Source: Ciborinia camelliae
Lineage: Eukaryota; Ascomycota; Leotiomycetes; Helotiales; Sclerotiniaceae
Length of the DNA: 64,000 bases
NCBI GenBank assembly: GCA_025890175.1
Contig: JANPYM010000009.1
Span: 2,286,250 to 2,350,249 of the forward strand
Direction: 5' to 3'
Shown: piece after piece, positions 57,112-64,000 of the stretch
Layout of the letters: each line of letters begins with the position of its first letter
Position numbering within the stretch: position 1 is the stretch's first letter
Translations under genes and position numbers: made by a program
Notes under the pieces: generated by a model
Database searches by the model: none
Seen by the model: the letters and a program-made list of their open reading frames with translations, nothing else
Told to the model about the DNA's origin: nothing

Positions 57112-57567
57112 TTAATTCCAAACTCCCTTCCAAATCTCATCCACCGATTTTTCTCTCTCCGTCTGCTTTTCCCTTTCGTTCTCCTTCGTGGTTCCCTCTC
57201 CAATACCCGTAGGTTTAATATTTTCTTTTCCCTCGTGCTTTTTCTTTGCTTTCGCTTTCGTATTAACTCCGGACCCATCAATATGTTCCCCCTCTCTCTC
57301 CCTTCTCTCTCTCTTCTCCTTCTCCCTCTCCCTTTCTCTCCATCTAATAAATTCCATTTCAAATTCCATTTCCGTTTCCGTTTCCCTTTCCCTTCCAATT
57401 TCCATCCCCTCACCAATCAAAACCACTCCTTTGATTTGCAATTTGCGATTTGTGGTGGCGGAATCCGCGGAGCGCAAACCGACGTCATTGGTCGGTGTAC
57501 GTGCAAGTGAGGGGCAGAAATACCGATAGGGACGAGTACCAGTTGGTAAGTAATAAGCTGCTTGCAT
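57112..57567 (-). CDS. Possible hypothetical protein, highly charged
   Basis: A 151-residue minus-strand frame beginning MQAAYYLPTGTRPYRY and turning after residue 50 into a Glu/Arg/Lys-rich low-complexity run, ending EKSVDEIWKGVWN. The polypurine strand bias would by itself create such an open frame, and other frames in the same stretch are also open. The N-terminal 50 residues are less biased. No family recognised; its being a gene is uncertain. Confidence 0.25.
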   Translation of the reverse strand: MQAAYYLPTGTRPYRYFCPSLARTPTNDVGLRSADSATTNRKLQIKGVVLIGEGMEIGRERETETEMEFEMEFIRWREREREKEKRERREREGEHIDGSGVNTKAKAKKKHEGKENIKPTGIGEGTTKENEREKQTEREKSVDEIWKGVWN

Positions 57568-58051
57568 ACATATTTGGGTTCTGGATTTTCTATCTTATCT
57601 TTGTTGATTTGGAAGAGTACTTAAGTAAGTGAATGATACTTTTACTTATGAGTATTTGAAGAGAATATACGAATTGACGTGATATACTTGACTTTTTACT
57701 CATCTTTATGGCATTTGAATAAAGAGTGAGGCATAGATAGATAGGTAGGTCACCTAGGTTATATTGGTTATATCTGCATTGTCGCCAATTTTAATCTCAT
57801 TTCTACCTGCAATGATGGAGGGATGATTTTGGTGGTTAGACAGGAGGGGCATTGGGATTCTTGATAGCTAGCAGGTACTGATTCATATATAGAATTCACT
57901 TCAATTCAATTCTCCCGTGGATATCTCATCGAAATCTCCCATAGATACACATCCAGACAAAATCCATCTCTACCATCAAACATCTCTTCTCCTCTCCTCA
58001 AACTCAACCCCAACTTCCCCCCAAACCAAAACCAAAAACCAAAACCACACA
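57568..58051. other. Upstream region of the phosphatase gene
   Basis: About 480 bases. No accepted gene. The last 120 bases are C/A-rich (ACCAAAACCAAAAACC) up to the ATG at 58052, which looks like a 5' leader. Confidence 0.45.
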
Positions 58052-58981
58052 ATGACCTCCCCCCGAGTCTTCATAATCCGCCACGGCGAAACCGAATGGT
58101 CCCTCAATGGCCGCCACACAGGAACCACCGAGCTCCCTCTAACCGCCAATGGCGAGAAGAGAATCCGCGCCACGGGCAGAGCACTAATCGGCGACGATCG
58201 ATTAATCGTTCCCAGAAATTTGGCTCACATGTAAGCCCGAGATTTCGCTCCTCCGTTCCCACCATGAAATGAGTGTTTTTTTAAACCAAAAAATACCTCA
58301 ACCAAACCAAACCAAACTAACCAAACCACAAGCTACGTATCCCCCCGCAAGCGAGCCCAAAGAACCCTCGAGCTCCTCAACGTAGGCTGTGCATCGAAAC
58401 TTCCCTGGGAGGAATCCGCTTCCCAGCAGCAGTCCCCCACCAGCAGCCCGCCCATCCGCACCAGCGCAACCGTGGAAATCACCCCCGACATTCAGGAATG
58501 GGACTACGGCGCCTACGAAGGAATAACCAGTCCCGAAATCCAAGCCCAACGACAATCCCTCGGGCTTCCCCCCTGGGATATATTCCGAGACGGGTGTCCG
58601 GCGGGCGAATCGCCCGCCCAAGTAACCGCGCGACTCGACCGGCTTATTCACATGATCCGCACGCGGTATCACGCTCCTGTGATGGGGAAGACGAAGAAGA
58701 ATGAGAAAGAAGTTGGACCTGGACCTGGACCCGGATCTGGACCTGGAGATGTCTTGATAGTGGCGCACGGACATATCTTGCGCGCCTTGGCGATGCGGTG
58801 GGTAGGCAAGGAGTTGCCGGATGGGCCGACGCTGCTTTTGGAGGCGGGGGGTGTAGGCACGCTGAGTTATGAACATGGGGAGTTGGGGGAGCCGGCGATA
58901 TTGTTGGGGGGCGCGTTTATGGTGGGTGAGGCGAGGGGGGAGAGGGAGGGGGAGAGGGAGGGGGAGGGGGAGGGGAAATAA
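58052..58981 (+). CDS. SHB17: Phosphoglycerate-mutase-family phosphatase, likely sedoheptulose-1,7-bisphosphatase
   Basis: Two exons, 58052-58230 and 58333-58981, for 275 residues. Histidine phosphatase fold: the phosphohistidine motif [17 protein letters not shown] with His11, then [15 protein letters not shown], the acidic [10 protein letters not shown], and the second histidine in [12 protein letters not shown] (His205). In yeast, the Shb17 enzyme of this subgroup dephosphorylates sedoheptulose-1,7-bisphosphate and feeds the non-oxidative pentose phosphate pathway; the length of about 271 residues and the GRHTG and EWDYG motifs agree. Two low-complexity parts are unusual: a [11 protein letters not shown] insert before the second histidine and a C-terminal [10 protein letters not shown] tail made by a GAGGGG repeat. 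Fructose-2,6-bisphosphatase-like or other sugar phosphatase activity is the alternative. Confidence 0.85.
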
Positions 58982-59046
58982 ACGAGGAGGGGGAGAGGGA
59001 GGGGAAATAAATGAGGAGGAGGAGGAGGGGAAATAAACGAGGAGGG
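58935..59046 (+). repeat. G/A-rich minisatellite across the stop codon
   Basis: GAGGGG-type units encode the C-terminal tail of the phosphatase. The segment GGGGAAATAAAYGAGGAGG, which includes the stop codon, is then repeated three times (about 58972, 59002 and 59027). Confidence 0.7.
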
Positions 59047-60196
59047 GTGAGTAGTTGAGATGAGTAAATAGATATAGATACCTACCGAGATATTAAGTAG
59101 ACCGTCTGGGTTGGGATATTGTGAAGTACCTCGTAATCACTTACTTCATTTTCATTTCCATTTTCCCCCAAATATTCAAATTCAACCGACAAATAGATTT
59201 CCCATTCCCATTCCCAAACAAAACATAACATAACAGATACAAATACACCTATAGACAGATAGACAGATAGACAGATAGACAGATAGATATATAAATATAT
59301 AATTCCAATCCCCAATCCCCACAACCTACATTTACATTCACATATAGACAGATAGATAGATATATATATACATATATAATTCCAATCCCCAATCCCCACA
59401 ACCTACATTCACATTTACATTCACATTCACATACACATTTACATGTACATTCACATGTACATTCACATAAACAAGAAATAAGAAATAAATCTATCATGAA
59501 GGATTGATTGATTATATTCGATATTGCCATTCATTCATACATTTATTCATCCATTCTATTCCATAATAAGATAAGATAGGTAGGATAAAATAAGATAAAA
59601 GAAAATAAAACAGACCCCCACCCCAATCGACTTGGGTACCTAGGTAGGTAGATAATACGCATTTCGTTTTCATTTCGTTTTCATTTCGTTTTCATTTGTT
59701 TGATCTATCGTATTCCTATTTCTATTCCTATGCCTATTCCCTCCATAGATATATCCATATGAGAATGAATTTTCAATGGTAATGGGATAAAACCCGTGCT
59801 TGTTGGCTTCATGATACCAATACCATCGTAATACCCATCCCACCTATCTCACCCACACCCATCCGTATAAACCAAGTAAAACCACACCGACCATATCATA
59901 TCATACCATACCAAACCCAACCCAACCATATCATACCAACCCAACCCAACCCAACCCAACCCAACCCAACCCAACCCAACCCCATCCGATACCCCCAGTC
60001 ATTCCCTCCCTTATATGTAAATGGCCATAGGGAGATAGAGGTAGATAGAGGTAGGTGGGTTTGAAAACACCAGTGACTCGTTCGTTCGTTCCTATAAGTT
60101 TACGTGTAGGATTGCCTATGAGTTTACATGTAGGATTGCCTATAAGCTCACCCACAATCTCACCCACAAGCTCGCCTCCAGCTCGCACGCTCTCCC
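58982..60196. other. Intergenic region with several microsatellites
   Basis: About 1.2 kb. Arrays seen: AGACAGAT at 59264-59300, a second AGACAGATAGATA copy near 59345-59375 within a roughly 90-base direct duplication (AATTCCAATCCCCAATCCCC occurs twice), ACATTCACATTT repeats at 59405-59470, CATTTCGTTTT repeats at 59660-59700 and (CCCAA)n at 59936-59981. No gene. Confidence 0.6.
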
Positions 60197-60661
60197 TCAA
60201 TAATACAAATCCCTAATAACCTCCACAATAACGCCATGATCCTCCCACTGTTTCAACCCACTAACGACGACACAAGCGACGACGCCCTCGACGCCGGTAA
60301 CCCTAATCGGGACGCCCCCGCCATGAATCGCATACTCGCCCGCCTCATTCCCCAAGCCATATTTGCGAGCGAAAGCCGACTCATCGCCTTCGAATTTGCA
60401 CCACATGTACCAAGTGCTCACGCCCCATCGCAGCACCGTTTTGCGCTTGCGCGACACCCAGCTGTCGTTGTCCGGCATCGTGCCGGAGTGCGTGCAGCAG
60501 TGGAAGAGCACTTGGTTGGCGTTGGAGAGGGAGATGCTTATTACGACGGGCGTGGGGTGCGGCAGGAGTCGCTCGCGGAGCGCGGATCCTAGAACCCAGG
60601 CGTCGGTTGTGGTGAAGTGTTCGAAGATTAGGGAGGAGTCTATTCGGGCTATGGATTCCAG
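60197..60661 (-). CDS. UPF0303/DUF967 protein (YBR137W-like), C-terminal exon
   Basis: A minus-strand exon with a good acceptor (CCCCCCCAG) before base 60661 encodes 154 residues to the stop at 60197. It begins LESIARIDSSLIFEHFTTTD and contains DAWVLGSAL, HSGTMPDNDSWVSRKRKTV, RWGVSTWYMWCK, EYAIHGGGVPIRV and VVSGLKQWEDHGVIVEVI, all typical of the UPF0303 family, of which yeast YBR137W (linked to the GET tail-anchored-protein system) is the best-studied member. The start of the protein is not in this exon. The only upstream donor in the right phase that I found is at the end of the Ser-rich frame 61915-60965, giving a 471-residue fused product. A short first exon elsewhere remains possible. Confidence 0.8.
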   Translation of the reverse strand: MESIARIDSSLIFEHFTTTDAWVLGSALRERLLPHPTPVVISISLSNANQVLFHCCTHSGTMPDNDSWVSRKRKTVLRWGVSTWYMWCKFEGDESAFARKYGLGNEAGEYAIHGGGVPIRVTGVEGVVACVVVSGLKQWEDHGVIVEVIRDLYY

Positions 60662-60822
60662 CTGGGGGGGTGTTAGTTACTTGGTTTGGTTTGTTGATGG
60701 GAATGGGAGGGAGGGAAGTTGGGGGATTGAGGGGTAGGATCATGTGCTTATCGGAGATATCGTATCTTGTATATCTTCCCGACCAAATGAAACAAGCGAT
60801 GAGATTGCTTGAAGCACAAATT

Positions 60823-60869
60823 AATGACGCTCCGCTGGCCCTCCGGGGGCCACTACCGTGGAGGCAGAA
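60823..60869 (-). repeat. GC-rich double-hairpin dispersed repeat, inverted copy
   Basis: On the minus strand this reads CTGCC-loop-GGTAG, then TGGCCC-CCGGA-GGGCCA, then GCGGAGCGTCATT. It is the same unit as at 9201, 9356 and 62855. It lies between the UPF0303 exon and the upstream Ser-rich exon, inside their predicted intron. Confidence 0.85.
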
Positions 60870-60964
60870 TATCCTCATCCTCATCCCCATCCCCATCCAT
60901 CCATCACTTTCCATCACTTTCAAGACAAAACAAACAAAACAAAAAGAGAAAAAGAAATACATAC

Positions 60965-61915
60965 ATCTTTCGGCGGATGCGCAATTCCTCTCGGAAACCC
61001 TTCCGGTGTCCCCTTCTCACTCACTCCAACCGAGCTCGACATCCTAATACCCAGCGCTGAGCTCGCAAAGACCTGATCTTCCGTATCGTCAATATCAGGA
61101 AACCCCAAATTCCTCTCTTCAAATCGCCTTTCCAAATTTCTTCGTTTCTCACTCGTACTATTCGTACTATTCGCACGATTCGGATGTGTGGGATCACGAT
61201 TATAACTCGGAATGCGACTATGACTCGCTCTCTCCCTGACGCCGATTTTATGAAACTTGGGGGTTCGCGGTGAGGGGGACGTTGCTCCGGTAAGCGTCGG
61301 CGTAGGCGATAGATTTTCGCGAATCGTCTCGGGGATCGCGAGGGGTGGGGTTGGTGCTCGTGGTGGTACTTGCGCTTGTGCTTGTGCTTGTCCTGGGGCG
61401 GGGTTTGAAGGATCGGCGGCCTCGGAATGCGTAGTGCTGCGTGTTTCGTCTAAATATTCGAGTATCACACTCAATTGATCCTCGCGCGCCCATTGAAACT
61501 CGGCGGGTGGTCGTTTGGGATTGTTGTTATTGAGCGGGAGGGAAAAATTGGGCGATTGAGATGATTTTTTTAATTTGAGATGTCGGGGTGCTGAGCTGGT
61601 TGGATTTTCTGAGGTTGAGTACTGATGGTTGCTGCTTTTGTCGGGGTGATCGCCCTTTTTAGGTTTGTTGGATATAACGATGCGGGTGGTGGTGGTGGTG
61701 GTGCTGGTATTGGATTCTCGAGGCCGGGGGTGTAATGGTCGGGCATTGAGAGCAGCTATTTTATGATAACGGTGAAGGGAGGAGGTAATGGAATTTGCGT
61801 CGGATGCATTGTTGTTGGGGTGGGAGTGGGAGCGAGAGTGAGAGCGAGAATGGGTGTTTGAGGTACGATGTCCTAGACCGCAGAACGAATTGCTGGTTGG
61901 TGAGGAGGGAGACAT
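60965..61915 (-). CDS. Ser/Thr/Pro-rich disordered protein or N-terminal exon of the UPF0303 gene
   Basis: A minus-strand frame of 317 codons starting MSPSSPTSNSFCGLGHRTSN and ending, before a strong donor (GTATGT), with EGFPRGIAHPPKD. Composition is Ser, Thr, Pro, Asn and Arg rich, with an SRSHSRSHSH run, a QAQAQAQ run and short segments that look structured (EFQWAREDQLSVILEYLDE, EKRRNLERRFEERNLGFPDI). Without splicing the frame ends 13 codons later in a Phe/Leu-rich tail encoded by T-rich DNA, which looks like intron. The donor is phase 0, as is the acceptor of the UPF0303 exon. Function unknown; disorder and basic/acidic patches suggest a regulatory or scaffolding part. Confidence 0.6.
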
Positions 61916-62767
61916 TGATATTGAGATGAGAGTGACAGGGCAACATTAAATATTATTTCATATATGTATATTTTCTTGAAGAGGATGCGAAAAGTTTAAT
62001 GGGTAGGTCGGTGAGTATGTTATATAGAGAGAGAGAGAGAGAGAGGTAGGTAAGTTATTGTGGCTATAAAATCTCTAGAGACACTTGCTAAGGTTATATT
62101 GTACTGTACAATGCAAAGGAAATTCATTCCTTTTATTTAATAAGAAAATATATAAACCTTTACCTCATTTGATAGAAGACGGGTCCGGATATTTCGTATA
62201 GTCCCAGTAGATTGATTGTCGGGGACTCAATATGGTCCATGTTCAGATGAAGTTCATGCAAAGAATTTTAGAAAGAGATGAGAGTTAGGGATCGAGGGTT
62301 TGAGAAAGTCTGAGGTAGAAGAACACCATACAAATGGATACTTGAGAATCAAAGTATGTATACCTACCTGCCTATTGAATGATGTGAGGCTCACGAGATA
62401 TGAAAAGATCGATGTTGTGGCAGTAGTAATAGAAGTAGTAGTTTGCCAACGAGTACAGTAACTATCATATATGATATGATGTTTGTTTCTTATATTGGTG
62501 GATCTTAACATCTTAACATCTGAAGATCTACTTATTGACAGGCCGCCTTGCATATTCTAAAGGATATGAATAGAAGTTAATGGTGGAAGGTGCTGTCGAT
62601 CTAAACAAGTATATCCTTGCTGAATAGATTTTCTATTCGAGATTTTGGAAACTCTGGAGTCTGCCAGTGCCATACTCTGCCTTGCTCGAAAGTTAAAAAA
62701 ATGGAGTCTGTCGGTGAATGAATTGTCGATCTCGTAGACTCCCGACATCAATGGGGGCAACATCAAT

Positions 62768-62808
62768 GGGGGCAAGCCCCCAAACCCCCATAGCTCGCTG
62801 CGCTCGAA
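62768..62808 (+). repeat. Second GC-rich repeat module, distant copy
   Basis: GGGGGCAAGCCCCC is followed by AAACCCCCATAGCTCGCTGC and GCTCGAA. It corresponds to the shorter copy at 9434-9465. A partial GGGGGCAACATC precedes it at about 62754. Confidence 0.75.
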
Positions 62809-62854
62809 ATGTTAAAGATTGGATAGGAGTGAAGATATATTTCATTTCCAAATA

Positions 62855-62900
62855 GTCTGCCTCCACGGCAGTGGCCCCCGGAGGGCCAGCGGAGCGTCAT
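62855..62900 (+). repeat. GC-rich double-hairpin dispersed repeat, copy 4
   Basis: Contains both stems in their perfect form, CTGCC/GGCAG and TGGCCC/GGGCCA, followed by GCGGAGCGTCATT. It stands about 50 bases after the GGGGGCAAGCCCCC module and may be closest to the ancestral sequence. Confidence 0.85.
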
Positions 62901-63454
62901 TCAATTGATTGTAATCAATATAATAGACAACCCCCTTGTGATGATAATTGTGCTCATTTAAATGAATGACTTTATAGAATCATGGATATCGAGGTTCAAA
63001 GTTTATACGGTATTGTGTATCGTGTATCGTATATCGTATATCATCGGGTATATCGTGTTGATGTTTTTACCATTTTTACCAAATATTCGTCGTCTAGTTT
63101 CACCAAGCCTTTAAAGAAAAGATCTGGATTGGATCTTTTTTATCCTTGTTCCATCATCCAGCCATCGCAATCTTTTTTTATGCACTCAAGACGACCCCGC
63201 CTAAAAAGTATCAAACCCCTCAAGAAGTACAAAATGTGAGAATCTTTCCTCTCGTCCCAACGACTATTTTTAATTTTATTTAGTTTCATTTTATTTTGAT
63301 TCAACTCTCTTCAACATTATATGACTACCTAGGTATGCAATAATTATATCACGCGCAAGTTGTATAGTAAGTTATTTCGACTTTCTACCATAATAAACCC
63401 ATACAACTTTTTAGGGTTATGTACTTACACCTCCAAAGAAATCTAGGCGCAAAG

Positions 63455-64000
63455 ATGGACCCCGCAATCAAATCCGAGTTGGAAAGATACGGCGACGACA
63501 TTCCATTTCGTGCAATCACAAACCATACACAGTCAACATGGGCACGAACATTTCATTCATCCCCCGAATTATTCATCCAACCACAATCTATCGAAGAAGT
63601 CGAAAAGGTTGTCAATCTTGCGCGAAGATGTAGACGAAGAATTACAACTGTGGGATGTGGACATTCTCCATCAAATATCACCTGCACATCGAGCTGGCTC
63701 ATTAATCTGGATAATTTCAACAAGATTCTATCTGTGGATAGGGATACAGGTGTGGTGGTTATGCAAAGTGGTATACGATTGTATTCCGTGGGTGAACAAC
63801 TTGATGCGGTGGGTTTGGCAATGCCAAATTTGGGTAGTATCAATCATCAATCGATTGCGGGTGCCATCTCAACTGGTACTCATGGAAGTACATTACGACA
63901 TGGGATTTTGTCAAGTTCTATTTTATCATTAAAGATTACTCTTTCAAATGGTAGAACGGAAACTTGCTCGGCAGATGAAAATGAGGAGCTCTTCCGCGCA
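63455..64000 (+). CDS. ALO1: D-arabinono-1,4-lactone oxidase-type FAD oxidase (3' partial)
   Basis: The frame starts at ATG 63455 (AAAGATGG) and runs off the window after 182 codons. The protein should oxidise a sugar lactone (D-arabinono-1,4-lactone) to the fungal ascorbate analogue in the mitochondrial outer membrane, passing electrons to oxygen. The N-terminal PCMH-type FAD-binding domain shows STWARTFHSSPELFIQPQS, the loop TVGCGHSPSN (His of GHSxS, where FAD is usually attached), LINLDNFNKILSVD, GLAMPNLGSINHQSIAGAI and TGTHGS. These are family hallmarks. Because the catalytic C-terminal domain is outside the window, a closely related lactone oxidase cannot be ruled out. Confidence 0.88.
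   Translation, partial: MDPAIKSELERYGDDIPFRAITNHTQSTWARTFHSSPELFIQPQSIEEVEKVVNLARRCRRRITTVGCGHSPSNITCTSSWLINLDNFNKILSVDRDTGVVVMQSGIRLYSVGEQLDAVGLAMPNLGSINHQSIAGAISTGTHGSTLRHGILSSSILSLKITLSNGRTETCSADENEELFRA

Larger units (their letters stand above)
61916..63454. other. Intergenic region with dispersed repeats
   Basis: About 1.5 kb. An (AG)n run at 62027-62044 and two GC-rich repeat modules (62768-62808 and 62855-62900) were identified. No accepted gene. The last 250 bases lead to the oxidase start codon; an acceptor-like TCTAG lies 11 bases before the ATG, so an intron in the 5' leader is possible. Confidence 0.5.

Noticed and set aside
59931..60200. (CCCAA)n array as an internal telomere-like repeat
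   Set aside because: The unit differs from the TTAGGG/CCCTAA telomere repeat of filamentous fungi; an ordinary microsatellite.
1..64000. CRISPR arrays, bacterial operons, phage or plasmid features
   Set aside because: The window is eukaryotic nuclear DNA with introns; none of the tandem arrays has the regular repeat-spacer layout of CRISPR.

Overview
The window reads as nuclear DNA of a filamentous ascomycete, most likely a leotiomycete of the Sclerotiniaceae type. The evidence is many short spliceosomal introns with GT/AG borders and CTAAC-like branch points, long intergenic tracts full of microsatellites, fungal gene families (NACHT/NLR, HET, CBM18/CBM1, Trm44, Mic19) and the general codon style. 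There is one 10-base assembly gap (8121-8130). Family names come from recognising protein motifs by eye; no database was searched.

Layout: 1-7.2 kb holds the tail of an unidentified gene, the MICOS subunit Mic19 (minus) and a ferric-reductase-like flavocytochrome (plus), separated by 4 kb of simple-sequence DNA. 7.2-10 kb is repeat-rich intergenic DNA with the gap and copies of a GC-rich double-hairpin repeat. 10-16.2 kb is a housekeeping block: 2-isopropylmalate synthase (leucine synthesis) and importin beta-1 (nuclear import). 16.2-32.3 kb is accessory-looking: low-complexity DNA, a relic of a HET-domain incompatibility gene, a three-exon F-box/LRR-like orphan, a one-exon member of an uncharacterised fungal family, and much DNA with no readable gene. 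32.3-42.4 kb is a second housekeeping block: NAC beta (EGD1), tRNA(Ser) Um44 methyltransferase (TRM44), ribosomal protein L24 and a RAD51-paralogue-like protein.

42.4-54.2 kb is the second accessory island: a decayed 3-dehydroshikimate dehydratase, a decayed gene of unknown family, a complete 1564-residue NACHT NLR with an unusual degenerate solenoid, and a small secreted chitin/cellulose-binding protein. 54.2-64 kb holds a small membrane/coiled-coil protein, a sedoheptulose-bisphosphatase-like phosphatase, a UPF0303/YBR137W-type protein that may be fused to a long disordered N-terminus, and the 5' part of a sugar-lactone oxidase.

The strongest points for follow-up are: an apparent one-nucleotide exon in EGD1, supported by two complete sets of branch point and acceptor; the NLR with about 15 short C-terminal repeats that are not classical ankyrin/WD/TPR; the dispersed double-hairpin repeat whose copies differ by CpA-to-TpA changes, one copy lying inside a predicted intron; and the clustering of incompatibility-type genes and pseudogenes between conserved blocks.
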